The notes: generated by a model not told the origin, from the letters alone. A stretch of DNA of 64,000 nucleotides from Methylibium sp035762065 (GCF_035762065.1 NZ_DASTPW010000043.1:124001-188000); one strand, 5' to 3'. Positions 42,283 through 50,886 are shown, counted from the first letter of the stretch. Program-made: numbers and translations.

Positions 42283-43536
42283 ATGTCCACCGTCTTCCTC
42301 ATCGCCGACGAAGGCCGCGACGAGCTCGAGCGCGACCTGATCGCCGCCGGCCACACCCCGGCCATCGGCGACGCGGCGGGCAGCCTGCTGCGCGAGGTGG
42401 TGCGCAGCGGCGCCGAGGCGATCGTCGTGCGCGAGCGGCATCCGCGTGTCGCGCTGCTGCCGGCGCTCGCCGCGCTGCGCGAACACGTGCCGCTGCCGGT
42501 GCTGCTGTTCACCGCCGACGGCGAGGCCGACACGCTTGCGGCGGCGCTCGAGGCAGGCGTCGATGCCTGCGTCGTCAACGGCTATGCGCAGCAGCGGCTG
42601 CGGCCGCTGCTGCAGCTCGCGCGCCTGCGCTTCGAGCGCGACCGGCGAGTGCACGACGCGCTGCGCGAACTCGGCGAGCGCTTCGAGGAGCGCAAGCTCG
42701 TCGATCGGGCCAAGGGCATCCTGATGGACGCGGCGCGCGTCGGCGAAGACGAAGCCTTCCGGCTGCTGCGGCTGGGCTCGATGCGGCTGAAGCGGCGCGT
42801 CGGCCAGGTGTCGCAGCAGGTGATCGACGCGGCGCGTTGCGCGCATGCGATCAACCGGGCCGGTGCGCTGCGCATGCTGTCGCAGCGCGTGGTGCTGCAG
42901 CACGCGTTGGCCGAAGCCGGCGTGGATGCCGATGCCGCGCAGCGTGAACGCGGCGCGGCGCTCGATGCGGCGCAGGCGGCGCTCGAGGAACTCGCTTCGT
43001 TGTCGGCCTCGACCTACGGCGACCTGCTGCAGGCCGCGCAGGCCGAGTGGCAGGCGCTCGCGACCGCGCTCGCGCAGCCCGTGGCGCTCGCCGCGATCGA
43101 TGCGCAGGCCGAGGCCTGCCTGGCGTCGGCCGATCGGCTCGTCAACGCCTTGCAGGCGGCCGGCTACGGGGGCGAGCCGCACGTCGTGAACGTCTGCGGG
43201 CGCCAGCGCATGCTCGGCCAGCGGCTCGCGAAGCTGGCCTTGCTGAAGTCGCTCGAGCCGGCGCGCGCCGCGGTGATCGATGCGGCGATCACGGCGACCG
43301 CCGCCGAGTTCGAGCGCGCGCTCGCGCTGCTGCAAGCGGCGCCCCTCGGCGACGCGACGCTGCGCGAACGCCTGCAGACCGGCGTCGCCGCATGGGCCGC
43401 GCTGCACGCCGCGACCGCGACGCTCGCCGATGCGCCGGGACGCCGCGCGCTGGCCGCGGCCACCGAGGCCGTGCTCGCGCGTTTCGACGAACTGACCGGC
43501 CGCTACGAACGCAGCCTCGATCTGCTGATCGGCTAG
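42283..43536 (+). CDS. ANTAR regulator fused to PilJ-type nitrate-sensing domain (NasT-like)
   Basis: 417 residues. Residues 1-115 form a receiver-like domain (MSTVFLIADEGRDELERDLI). The usual phospho-acceptor Asp is absent (AIVVRERHP), so it is a pseudo-receiver. Residues 121-187 form an ANTAR RNA-binding domain (LRELGERFEERKLVDRAKGILMDAARVGEDEAFRLLRLGSMRLKRRVGQVSQQVI), which antiterminates transcription by binding paired RNA hairpins. Residues 188-417 are PilJ/NarX-type sensor helices with two P-box-like motifs (INRAGALRMLSQRVV and VCGRQRMLGQRLAKLALL), which bind nitrate in relatives. It is thus a one-protein version of NasS-NasT or NasR, likely controlling nirBD-nasA. The ATG at 42283 gives the domain start. 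Confidence 0.88.
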   Translation: MSTVFLIADEGRDELERDLIAAGHTPAIGDAAGSLLREVVRSGAEAIVVRERHPRVALLPALAALREHVPLPVLLFTADGEADTLAAALEAGVDACVVNGYAQQRLRPLLQLARLRFERDRRVHDALRELGERFEERKLVDRAKGILMDAARVGEDEAFRLLRLGSMRLKRRVGQVSQQVIDAARCAHAINRAGALRMLSQRVVLQHALAEAGVDADAAQRERGAALDAAQAALEELASLSASTYGDLLQAAQAEWQALATALAQPVALAAIDAQAEACLASADRLVNALQAAGYGGEPHVVNVCGRQRMLGQRLAKLALLKSLEPARAAVIDAAITATAAEFERALALLQAAPLGDATLRERLQTGVAAWAALHAATATLADAPGRRALAAATEAVLARFDELTGRYERSLDLLIG

Positions 43537-43540
43537 CGCC

Positions 43541-43849
43541 TCAGGGCCATTCCGAGTCGACCAGCTCCCGCGAGGCGTCGGCGGCGGGCGATGCGCCCGC
43601 GGGCGCATCGAGGCTGCCGCTGACCGTCGAGGGCGCGCCGCCGCGCCGCGAGGGCGTGGTCAGGCGCAGCGTTTCCATCATCTGCCGGCAGGCGGCCTGC
43701 AGTTCGTCGTCGTCGATCTGCAGCAGCGTCTTCAGCGTCGCCTTCGCGTGGCCGCGGTCGGCGGCAAAGCGCTCGACATCGAAGGGCGCGCCTTTGCGAG
43801 CCGCGAGCGTGCGCAGGCGCAGCATGCGCACGAGGGTGGTCTGGTCCAT
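43541..43849 (-). CDS. Hypothetical protein
   Basis: 102 residues, MDQTTLVRMLRLRTLAARKGAPFDVERFAADRGHAKATLKTLLQIDDDELQAACRQMMETL followed by a Ser/Ala/Pro-rich tail. The N-terminal 60 residues are helical, with a helix-turn-helix flavour (DVERFAADRGHAKATLKTLLQ), but no family is recognised. No signal peptide. It is convergent with the ANTAR gene with only 4 bases between stops. The start chosen is the ATG at 43849; the frame is open further to 43945 without support. Confidence 0.55.
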   Translation of the reverse strand: MDQTTLVRMLRLRTLAARKGAPFDVERFAADRGHAKATLKTLLQIDDDELQAACRQMMETLRLTTPSRRGGAPSTVSGSLDAPAGASPAADASRELVDSEWP

Positions 43850-44048
43850 CGAGGCCTTGGCTTTCTGGAAGGACAACACGCCGTCCGAGCGACGGCCGCG
43901 CGAGTATCGAGTGCCGGCACGCCGAGTCGAAGGACCGCAACGCACGGCAAGACATCGTGCGCTTCAATGTTTGGGAGCACGTCGGGCACACCTGCCACTA
44001 TGATTTTTTCGGAGGGCTGTTGGGTAGCTCGTGCGAAAGGGTCGACCC

Positions 44049-45029
44049 ATGGATGCGACGCGAATCCAGGAACACCGATTGCCATCAGTCGAGGTCGAGG
44101 CCCTGCTCGAGGCGCTCGAAAGCCTCGGCGTGGGCTGGTGGACCAAGGACGCCGAGGGCCGCTACACGCGGCTCAGCGCCGCGGGGCATGCGCTGTTCGG
44201 CCTCGATGCCGGCGAAGCGCTTGGGCGCACGGATGCGCAGTTGATGTCGCCGGCCAGCGCGAGCGCGCTGCGCGGCATCGAGGCCCACGCCGCAGCGACC
44301 GGCGCGCTGCACGGCGGCGAGCAGCCGGTCGAGATCAACGGCATGCGCAAGGAGCTGGCGTGTGCGGTGACGCCGCTGCCGAACGCTGCCGGCCGGACCG
44401 CCGCCTGGCTCGGCGTCTGGCTCGATCGCAGCGCGCTGCGCAGTCGCGAGACCGAACTGCGCTCGGTGCTGCGGCAGCTCGAAGCCCAGCAGCAGACGCA
44501 GCGCGAACTGCGTGCGCAGCTCGACGGGCGCGCGGCCCAGCATGCCGGCCGCGTCATCGCGCGCGAGGCCTTCGAAGAGCAGCTCGCACGCGAGATCGAC
44601 CTTTCGCTGCGCGAGCACCGCGAGTTCGCGATCGTCTGCATCGGGATCGATCCGCTCGCGGTCGAGGATGCGGCGGCCCGCGCTCGCATCGTCGAAGTGT
44701 TCGACGGCATGCTGCGCGGCAACACCCGCGCGATGGACGTGCCGAGCCGGCTCGACGGCGAGAGCTTCGCGCTGCTGCTGTCGGGCGTCGGCCTCGCGAC
44801 CGCGCACGCGCGCATGGAAAGCCTGCGCCGCCAGTGCGCCGGCGAGGTGGTGGTGCGCGACGGCGAGGCGCTGCACTTCAGCGTTTCGATGGGGGTCGCG
44901 AGCTACCCGCACACCTCGCAGACGCGCGCCGGGCTGATCGGCGCGGCGCAGGCGGCGCTGGACCAGGCGCGCAAGCGGGGCGGCAACCACGTGGCGCTCG
45001 CGAGCATCGCGTTCGGGCCAGGCGCCTAG
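44049..45029 (+). CDS. PAS-GGDEF protein with degenerate GGDEF motif
   Basis: 326 residues. A PAS sensor (about 15-130, LLEALESLGVGWWTKDAEGRYTRLSAAGHALFGLDA) is followed by a coiled coil (about 135-165) and a GGDEF-fold domain (about 170-320). The signature reads RLDGESFALLL where RxGGDEFAxLL is expected, so the active half-site is altered (DGESF). Diguanylate cyclase activity is doubtful; it may bind c-di-GMP or GTP, or act by protein contact. The C-terminal FSVSMGVASYP and ALDQARKRGGNHVAL segments are intact. The ATG at 44049 fits; an upstream GTG would add six residues. Confidence 0.85.
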   Translation: MDATRIQEHRLPSVEVEALLEALESLGVGWWTKDAEGRYTRLSAAGHALFGLDAGEALGRTDAQLMSPASASALRGIEAHAAATGALHGGEQPVEINGMRKELACAVTPLPNAAGRTAAWLGVWLDRSALRSRETELRSVLRQLEAQQQTQRELRAQLDGRAAQHAGRVIAREAFEEQLAREIDLSLREHREFAIVCIGIDPLAVEDAAARARIVEVFDGMLRGNTRAMDVPSRLDGESFALLLSGVGLATAHARMESLRRQCAGEVVVRDGEALHFSVSMGVASYPHTSQTRAGLIGAAQAALDQARKRGGNHVALASIAFGPGA

Positions 45030-45038
45030 TTCGAGCGC

Positions 45039-45854
45039 TCACGGCCGCAGCGCGCGCAGCAGCATGTAGCCGGCGATGCCGTAGAGCATCACCGCGAAGA
45101 CGCGCCGCAGCTGCTGCACGTTCATCCGCTGCGCCGCGCGCGCACCGAGCGGCGCGGTCAGCACGCTCGCGGCCGACAGGCCCGCGAGCGCCGGCAGGTA
45201 GACGAAGCCCAGCATGCCCGCCGGGAGTTGGTCGGCCGCGTTCGGGCTCGACAGCACGTAGCCGAGCCCGCCGGCCAGCGCGATCGGAAAGCCCAGCGCC
45301 GCCGAGGAGCCGACCGCCTGGTGCATCGACACCTGCCGAGCCAGCAGGAAGGGCACCAGCATGAACGCGCCCCCGGCACCGACCCAGGCCGAGACCGCGC
45401 CGACCGCCACGCCTATCGCGAGCAGGCCGATGGCGCCCGGCAGCGCGCGGGGCGTCGGCGTACCGCGCGGACGCAGCATGCGCGTCGCCATCACGCCGAC
45501 GAAGATCGCGAAGAAGGCGGCCAGCAGCCGCACCGGCAGTTGCGCCGCGACCAGCGCACCGGCCGCCGAGCCGAGCACCAGCCCCGGCGCGAGCGCGGCG
45601 ACCAGCGGCCAGCGCACGGTGCCGTGCCCGTGGTGAGCGCGCAGCGATGACAGCGAGGTGAAGCAGATCGAAGCGAGCGACGTCGCGACCGCGACCTTCA
45701 GCGCGAGCGCATGCGCAAAGCCGTTCGCTTCGAGCAGCACGGTGGTGAAAGGCACGAGGATCATGCCGCCGCCGATGCCCAGCAGGCCGGCGAGGAAGCC
45801 GCCGCAGGCGCCCAGCGCGAGCAGCGCGGCGATCAGCAGCGGATCGCCGCTCAA
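45039..45854 (-). CDS. TauE/SafE family sulfite exporter-like permease
   Basis: 271 residues with about eight transmembrane helices in the duplicated TSUP arrangement. The family motif GFLAGLLGIGGGMILVPFTTVLL is near the N-terminus and its second-half counterpart GAVSAWVGAGGAFMLVPFLLARQVSMHQAVGSSAALGFPIA is in the middle. The family exports sulfite, sulfoacetate or similar anions; the substrate here is unknown. The start used is a TTG at 45854; no in-frame ATG precedes the first helix. It lies 28 bases downstream of the EVE gene on the same strand. Confidence 0.88.
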   Translation of the reverse strand: MSGDPLLIAALLALGACGGFLAGLLGIGGGMILVPFTTVLLEANGFAHALALKVAVATSLASICFTSLSSLRAHHGHGTVRWPLVAALAPGLVLGSAAGALVAAQLPVRLLAAFFAIFVGVMATRMLRPRGTPTPRALPGAIGLLAIGVAVGAVSAWVGAGGAFMLVPFLLARQVSMHQAVGSSAALGFPIALAGGLGYVLSSPNAADQLPAGMLGFVYLPALAGLSAASVLTAPLGARAAQRMNVQQLRRVFAVMLYGIAGYMLLRALRP

Positions 45855-45882
45855 GCGCGCGCGCCGCCGCAGGCGCTTCGAG

Positions 45883-46347
45883 TCACGGCGCTTCGAGCAT
45901 CGAGGTCACGACGCGCCACTCGTCGGCCGTCACCGGCGTGATCGACAGCCGGTTGCCCCGCTGCAGCACGCGCATCGTCGAAAGCTTCGGTGCGGCGCGC
46001 AGTGCCGCCAGCGGCAGCAGCTTGGTCTTCTTCACCAGCTTCACGTCGACGCCGACCCAGCGCGGCGTCTCGCGCGTGGCCTTCGCGTCGAAGTAGGGAC
46101 TGCCGGGATCGAACTGCGTCTCGTCGGGCGCGGCGGCGCCCACCACCTCGGCGAGCCCCGCGACGCCCGGCTCGGGACAGGACGAGTGATAGAACAGCAC
46201 GCCGTCGCCGACGGCGAACTGGTCGCGCATGAAGTTGCGGGCCTGGTAGTTGCGCACGCCGGTCCACGGCAGCGTCTTCTTCGGCGCGGCGGCGAGGTCG
46301 TCGATCGAGACCTCGTCCGGTTCCGACTTCATCAACCAGTACGCCAT
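45883..46347 (-). CDS. EVE domain protein
   Basis: 154-residue PUA-like EVE domain protein, MAYWLMKSEPDEVSIDDL...WTGVRNYQARNFMRDQFAVGDGVLFYHSSCPEPGVAGLAEVV. EVE domains bind modified bases in DNA or RNA. The aromatic cage (W28-type Trp, Tyr and Phe around VRNYQARNF and FYHS) is visible. It is the neighbour of 6S RNA and zapA in many Betaproteobacteria, as here. It has no partner restriction gene, so a housekeeping role in RNA modification reading is more likely than defence. Confidence 0.93.
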   Translation of the reverse strand: MAYWLMKSEPDEVSIDDLAAAPKKTLPWTGVRNYQARNFMRDQFAVGDGVLFYHSSCPEPGVAGLAEVVGAAAPDETQFDPGSPYFDAKATRETPRWVGVDVKLVKKTKLLPLAALRAAPKLSTMRVLQRGNRLSITPVTADEWRVVTSMLEAP

Positions 46348-46361
46348 CCGCCGCCCTGATA

Positions 46362-46546
46362 AAGGTGTCCGACGCGAACCGAGAGCCTCATTCCTGAACC
46401 CAGGGGGATTCAGGTGGGCGAGGTCAGTGCAGCTTCGGGTTCATCTGACGCGAGACGATCACGCCCGCTGCACGATGTTCCAAGCCCTGGCTCCAAAGAG
46501 CATCGGTTCAAGGAAATATATGACTCCCGCGAACGCGACGGACCGG
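46362..46546 (-). ncRNA. ssrS: 6S RNA (approximate ends)
   Basis: Identified by position (between zapA and the EVE gene) and folding. Reading the minus strand, an outer stem pairs GTCCG-T-CGCG (46543-46534) with CGCG-T-CGGAC (46376-46367). An inner stem pairs CCT-TGAACC near 46510 with GGTTCA-GGA near 46397. Between them lie the CCTTGAACCGATG and CCACCTGAATCCCCCTGGGTTCAGG segments, with an unpaired central part as in 6S RNA. A -10-like TATATT sits at 46555-46550, about 7 bases before the predicted 5' end. 6S RNA sequesters sigma-70 RNA polymerase in stationary phase. The ends are estimates. Confidence 0.7.
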
Positions 46547-46585
46547 GCCAATATACGCCGCGCTCGTTGCGAACCGCGCAGTTCG

Positions 46586-46906
46586 TCAAAGCAAGCGCCC
46601 ATCGTCCGTGAGGACTTCGTCGATGCGTTGGACGAGCCGCTCGATCCGTGCGTCGGCGAGGCCGGCGTGCGGCGCGGCCGGCTCGACGGCCTCGCGCGCA
46701 GGCGCCGGCCGCTGGCTCAGCTCGAAGGCGAGATTCAACGCGGCGAGCACCGCGATGCGCTCGCGCGCCTTCAGCTTGCCGGCATCGCGGATCGCGCACA
46801 TCTCGCGATCGACGCGCAGCGCGGCTTCCGTCAACGCCGCCTCGCCGCCTTCGGGGCAGCTGAGCAGGTAGCTCTGGCCGAGGATCGTGACCTCGAGACG
46901 CTTCAT
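46586..46906 (-). CDS. zapA: Cell division protein ZapA
   Basis: 106-residue protein that stabilises the FtsZ ring by crosslinking filaments. The N-terminus MKRLEVTILGQSYLLSCPEGGEAALTEAALRVDREM is the ZapA head domain, followed by the dimerising helix (LKARERIAVLAALNLAFELSQR) and a proline-containing tail. It is directly upstream of 6S RNA on the same strand, the conserved order zapA-ssrS. Its start overlaps the stop of the zapB-like gene (ATGA). Confidence 0.93.
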   Translation of the reverse strand: MKRLEVTILGQSYLLSCPEGGEAALTEAALRVDREMCAIRDAGKLKARERIAVLAALNLAFELSQRPAPAREAVEPAAPHAGLADARIERLVQRIDEVLTDDGRLL

Positions 46907-47127
46907 CGCGCCTCCTCGGCCGGCGCCGGCTCGGCCAGGTCGGGCGGCAGCCGCTCGATCAACGCGTCAACGCGCTGCCGCGCCGCGGCCAGCCGCGACC
47001 TCAGCGAATCGCGCTCGGCCGCCACCACGCCGAGCTGCTGCACCGCGAGCGCATGCGTGCGCTGCAGTTCCTGGTGCCGCAGCAGCAGCCGTTCGACGCG
47101 ATCGTTCAGTTCTTCGATGCTGGCCAT
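46903..47127 (-). CDS. ZapB-like / TIGR02449 small coiled-coil protein
   Basis: 74 residues, MASIEELNDRVERLLLRHQELQRTHALAVQQLGVVAAERDSLRSRLAAARQRVDALIERLP. An almost continuous heptad coiled coil. Small coiled-coil proteins at this place, before zapA, resemble ZapB or the TIGR02449 family and probably act in cell division with ZapA and FtsZ. The start is the ATG at 47127; further upstream open sequence is not homologous. Confidence 0.8.
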   Translation of the reverse strand: MASIEELNDRVERLLLRHQELQRTHALAVQQLGVVAAERDSLRSRLAAARQRVDALIERLPPDLAEPAPAEEAR

Positions 47128-47259
47128 CTTTTCCCTCCCGATCCCGCCGTCCGACCCGGCGCAGGATTCTAGGCAGCGGCCCCCGCGCGAGCCCGCCCAC
47201 CAGACGCGACGAACGCACGAAGCGCGCGGCCGCGCGCAGGCCGGCGCATACACTGCCGC

Positions 47260-47475
47260 GCGTTGGTGCTCGCGCCGCCGCTCGCGTCGGCGCAGTTAAA
47301 CGGGAAGCAGAGGAGGGCGGGCCCACGGCCCTTCCTTCAGCCTGCGCTGCCCCCGCAACGGTCAGCGGACGAAGCCGTTTCACGACGACTTCCGCTCTCG
47401 CGCACATGCCACTGGAAGCGTGCTTCTGGGAAGGCGGCGAGGGTCGCTCCGCCAGCCCGGATACCGGCCGACGAG
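47260..47475 (+). promoter_or_regulatory. Cobalamin riboswitch
   Basis: An AdoCbl-type B12 element heading the whole cobalamin operon. Conserved blocks in order are TTAAACGGGAAGCAG near 47296, CTGCCCCCGCAACGGTCAG near 47346-47364 and the B12 box GCCACTGG (47408-47415). These are followed by GGGAAGGCGGCGAGGG (47428-47443) and CAGCCCGGATACCGGCC (47453-47469). When AdoCbl is bound, the expression platform before the TonB-receptor start at 47560 is expected to block translation or transcription. No other regulator site was noticed in the leader. Confidence 0.93.
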
Positions 47476-47559
47476 GCGATGCGCCGCGCAAGCGGCGCGT
47501 CATGAGGTGCAGGCCAGCGGGGAAGCTGGCAGGCACGTTTCGTTGGGTCCTCGCTTTCC

Positions 47560-49428
47560 ATGTTCTCGATCGTCCTCGCGCCTCGCGGCGCGCCTTCGGC
47601 GCGCGCCTTGCTGCGCGCTGCTCTTCTCGTCGGCGCGGCTGCCATCGCGCTGCCCTCCTTCGCGCAGCCGGTGGCGTCGGCTGCCTTGCCCGGCGTGGTC
47701 GTGACCGCCACGCGCACGCCGAACCGCATCGACGCGACGCTCGCGGAGACCACCGTGATCGAGCGCGCCGAGATCGAGCGCGCGACCGGCCGCACGCTGC
47801 CCGAGTTGCTCGCGCGCCAGCCCGGCCTGCAATCGATCGCCAACGGCGGGCTCGGCAAGAGCAGCTCGGTCTCGGTGCGCGGGCTCGAAGGCCGGCACAC
47901 CCTGCTGCTGATCGACGGCGTGCGCTACGGCTCGGCGACGCTGGGCACGCCGAGCTGGGACAACATCCCGCTCGACACCATCGAGCGCATCGAGATCGTT
48001 CGCGGCCCGCTGTCCAGCCTCTACGGCAGCGATGCGGTGGGCGGGGTGGTGCAGATCTTCACGCGGCGCGGCGCCGAGGGCCTGCGCGCCAACGCGAGCG
48101 CCACCGCCGGCAGCCGCAGCTACCGCCAGGCTGCCGGCGGCCTGCGGGCCGGCGCCGGTGCATTCGATGCCGCGGTGCAGGCGAGCCACACGCGCACCGA
48201 CGGCTTTTCCGCCACCAACGATCGCGCCGCGTTCGGCTTCAACCCCGACGACGACGGCTTCCGCCAGAACACCGCCAGCCTGCAGCTGGGCTGGGCGATC
48301 GGCGGCGGCTGGCGCGCCGACGCGCGTGCGCTCGAATCGAAGGGCCGCAGCCGCTACGACGACGGCCCCGGCGCTGACACGCAGGCCGGGCTCGCGACGT
48401 CCCTGCAATCGCTCGCCCTCGCCGGCCCGGTGCGCGCCGACTGGCGCACCGCGCTGCGGCTCTCCCGCGCGATCGACGACGGCGAGACGCTCGTCAGCAG
48501 CTCGGCCAGCAGCCTCGGCAGCATCCGCAGCGACCAGCGCCAGCTCAGCTGGGAGAACACGCTCGCCACGCGTGCCGGCACCGTGCTGCTGCTGGCCGAG
48601 CGCATCGAGCAGCGGGTGTCGAAGCCGGGCGTGCAATACGACGTGACCGACCGCAGCATCGACGCGCTTGCCGCCGGCCTGGACGGCAACGCCGGCGCGC
48701 ACCACTGGCAGGTCAGCCTGCGCCGCGATCGCAATTCGCAGTTCGGTGACCCGACCACCGGCGCACTCGCTTATGGCCTCGACTTCACGCTGCAGGTGCG
48801 CGCGGCCTTCAGCCTGGGCACCAGCTTCGTGGCGCCGAGCTTCAACCAGCTCTACTTCCCCGGCTTCGGCAACCCGCTGCTTCAGCCCGAAGAGGGCCGG
48901 CACAAGGAGCTGAGCCTGCGCTTCGCCGAAAGCGGCCACGAGCTGCGCGCGGCCTGGTTCCGGCACGACATCGAAGGCTTCATCACGCCCGGCCCGCGGC
49001 CGTCGAACACCGACGCGCGCATCGCCGGCTTCGGCCTCGGCTACGAAGGCCGCGTCGACCGCTGGCAACTCGCGGCCTCGGCCGAGCGGATCGATCCGCG
49101 CAACGATTCGCCGAGCAACGCCAACTTCGGCCGCCAGTTGCCGCGCCGCGCGAAGTCGAGCTTCAAGGCCAGCGCCGACGCGGACTTCGGCGCCTGGCAG
49201 CTCGGCGCCGTGCTCGCGGCCTTCGGCCCGCGCTTCGACAACCTCGCGAACACGATCCCGCTCGGCGGCTACGCGACGCTGGACCTGCGCGCCGACTGGC
49301 GCTTCGCACGCGCATGGACGCTGGGCCTGAAGCTGAACAACGCCGCCGACAAGCGCTACGAGACGGCCTACGGCTTCAACCAGCCGCGCCGCGAAGCCTA
49401 TGTCACGCTGCGCTACAGCGGCCTTTGA
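47560..49428 (+). CDS. btuB: TonB-dependent vitamin B12 outer-membrane receptor
   Basis: 622-residue outer-membrane beta-barrel importing cobalamin with TonB energy. A signal peptide (about 1-36, ending PSFAQP) precedes the TonB box region LPGVVVTATRTPNRID. The plug domain contains ETTVIERAEIERATGRTLPELLARQPGLQ, LLLIDGVRYGSAT and GPLSSLYGSDAVGGVVQIFTRRG. The 22-strand barrel follows, ending in LRYSGL with an aromatic/hydrophobic terminus near Tyr. It is preceded by a cobalamin riboswitch, which fits BtuB. The start ATG at 47560 sits after TCCTCGCTTTCC without a strong Shine-Dalgarno. Confidence 0.93.
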   Translation: MFSIVLAPRGAPSARALLRAALLVGAAAIALPSFAQPVASAALPGVVVTATRTPNRIDATLAETTVIERAEIERATGRTLPELLARQPGLQSIANGGLGKSSSVSVRGLEGRHTLLLIDGVRYGSATLGTPSWDNIPLDTIERIEIVRGPLSSLYGSDAVGGVVQIFTRRGAEGLRANASATAGSRSYRQAAGGLRAGAGAFDAAVQASHTRTDGFSATNDRAAFGFNPDDDGFRQNTASLQLGWAIGGGWRADARALESKGRSRYDDGPGADTQAGLATSLQSLALAGPVRADWRTALRLSRAIDDGETLVSSSASSLGSIRSDQRQLSWENTLATRAGTVLLLAERIEQRVSKPGVQYDVTDRSIDALAAGLDGNAGAHHWQVSLRRDRNSQFGDPTTGALAYGLDFTLQVRAAFSLGTSFVAPSFNQLYFPGFGNPLLQPEEGRHKELSLRFAESGHELRAAWFRHDIEGFITPGPRPSNTDARIAGFGLGYEGRVDRWQLAASAERIDPRNDSPSNANFGRQLPRRAKSSFKASADADFGAWQLGAVLAAFGPRFDNLANTIPLGGYATLDLRADWRFARAWTLGLKLNNAADKRYETAYGFNQPRREAYVTLRYSGL

Positions 49429-49453
49429 CGGCGACACGACGGGAGCGACCGCG

Positions 49454-50011
49454 ATGCACGAGTTGATCCTCGGCGGCCAAAAGAGCGGCAAGTCGCGGTG
49501 CGCCGAGCAGCGCGCGCTGCAGTGGCTGGCCGCCGGCGCGCCGCGCGAAGCGCTGCTGATCGCGACCGCGCTGGCCGGCGACGCCGAGATGCGCGAGCGC
49601 ATCGAGCGCCACCGTGCCGACCGCGCCGCGCGCGTGCCGGCGCTCGCCGCGATCGAGGCGCCGCACGCGCTGCCCGAGGCCTTGCGCGCGCATGGCGCGG
49701 CCCAGCGCTTGCTCGTCGTCGATTGCCTGACGCTGTGGCTCACCCAGTGCCTGCTGCCGCCGCCGGGGCACGCGGCCGCGAGCGACGGCGAGGCGGCCGC
49801 CGACGCGCTGCTGGCCGCGCTGCGCGCCGCGCCGGGCCCGGTGGTGCTGGTGTCGAACGAGATCGGCCTCGGCGGCATCGCGATGGGCCGCGAAGCGCGC
49901 CGCTTCGCCGACGCGCTCGGCCGGTTGCACCAGCGCGTGGCCGAGGTCTGCGCGCGTGTGACGCTCATGGTCGCGGGCCTGGCGATGACGGTGAAGGAGC
50001 CGCAGCGATGA
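49454..50011 (+). CDS. cobU: Adenosylcobinamide kinase / adenosylcobinamide-phosphate guanylyltransferase
   Basis: Phosphorylates adenosylcobinamide and attaches GMP, preparing it for nucleotide-loop assembly. 185 residues. P-loop GGQKSGKS at 7-14; HRADRAARVPALAAIEAP, the conserved LVVDCLTLWLTQCL with Walker B-like Asp; and VSNEIGLGGIAMGREARRFADALGRLHQRVA. The ATG at 49454 gives MHELILGGQKSGKSRCAE; the frame upstream of it overlaps btuB. Its last codons overlap the btuF ATG by four bases (ATGA). Confidence 0.95.
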   Translation: MHELILGGQKSGKSRCAEQRALQWLAAGAPREALLIATALAGDAEMRERIERHRADRAARVPALAAIEAPHALPEALRAHGAAQRLLVVDCLTLWLTQCLLPPPGHAAASDGEAAADALLAALRAAPGPVVLVSNEIGLGGIAMGREARRFADALGRLHQRVAEVCARVTLMVAGLAMTVKEPQR

Positions 50012-50886
50012 CGCGCTTCCTTCCCGGCCTGCTGCTCGGTGCGCTGCTCGCGCTGCCGGTCTTCGCGCAGGTCGCGGTGCGCGACGACCGCGGCGCGGTG
50101 CGCACGCTCGCCGCGCCGCCGCAGCGCATCGTGAGCCTGCTGCCCTCGATCACCGAGACCGTCTGCGCGCTCGACGCCTGCGGCCGGCTCGTCGGCGTCG
50201 ATCGCTACTCGAACCAGCCGGCCGCGGTGCTGGCGCTGCCCAGGCTCGGCGGGCAGGACGACACCTCGATCGAGCGCGTCGTCGTGCTGAAGCCCGACGT
50301 GGTGCTGCTCGCGAAATCCTCGCGGGTGATCGACCGGCTCGAAGCGCTCGGCCTGAACGTGCTCGTCTTCGAATCGCAGACGCACGCCGACGTGCGCGCC
50401 AGCCTCGAGCGCATCGCAGCCCTGCTCGGCGTGCCGGAGCGCGGTCCGCAGGTCTGGGCCGGCATCGAGGCGCGCATCGACGCGGCCGCGCAGCGCGTGC
50501 CGGTGGCACTGCGCGGCGCGAAGGTCTATTTCGAGGTCGCGACCGCGCCGTATGCGGCCGGCGAGGCCTCGTTCATCGGCGAGACGCTGATTCGGCTCGG
50601 CCTCGGCAACGTGGTGCCGGCCGCGCTCGGGCCCTTCCCGAAGCTGAACCCGGAGTTCGTCGTGCGCGCGCAGCCGGACGTGGTGATCGCCGAGGAGCGG
50701 GCGGTCCGCGGCATGGCCGCGCGGCCGGGCTGGGCCTCGCTGCGGGCGTTGCGCGCGTCGCGCGCCTGCGCCTTGCCGAGCGCGCGCTACGAGTTGCTGA
50801 TCCGCCCGGGGCCGCGCCTGGGCGAGGCGGCGGACCTGCTCGTCGACTGCCTCGCCGCGCTTCCGGCGCAGGAGCTCGCGCGATGA
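50008..50886 (+). CDS. btuF: Periplasmic cobalamin-binding protein
   Basis: 292-residue substrate-binding protein (PBP clamp of the BtuF/FecB type) that delivers corrinoid to BtuC2D2. Signal peptide MTRFLPGLLLGALLALPVFAQ, then VAVRDDRGAVRTLAAPPQRIVSLLPSITETVCAL. SFIGETLIRLGLGNVV and the C-terminal lobe with ELLIRPGPRLGEAADLLV follow. Acidic residues at the two lobes that contact BtuC arginines are plausible at SITE and FIGETL. It is followed at four-base overlap by btuC. Confidence 0.92.
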   Translation: MTRFLPGLLLGALLALPVFAQVAVRDDRGAVRTLAAPPQRIVSLLPSITETVCALDACGRLVGVDRYSNQPAAVLALPRLGGQDDTSIERVVVLKPDVVLLAKSSRVIDRLEALGLNVLVFESQTHADVRASLERIAALLGVPERGPQVWAGIEARIDAAAQRVPVALRGAKVYFEVATAPYAAGEASFIGETLIRLGLGNVVPAALGPFPKLNPEFVVRAQPDVVIAEERAVRGMAARPGWASLRALRASRACALPSARYELLIRPGPRLGEAADLLVDCLAALPAQELAR

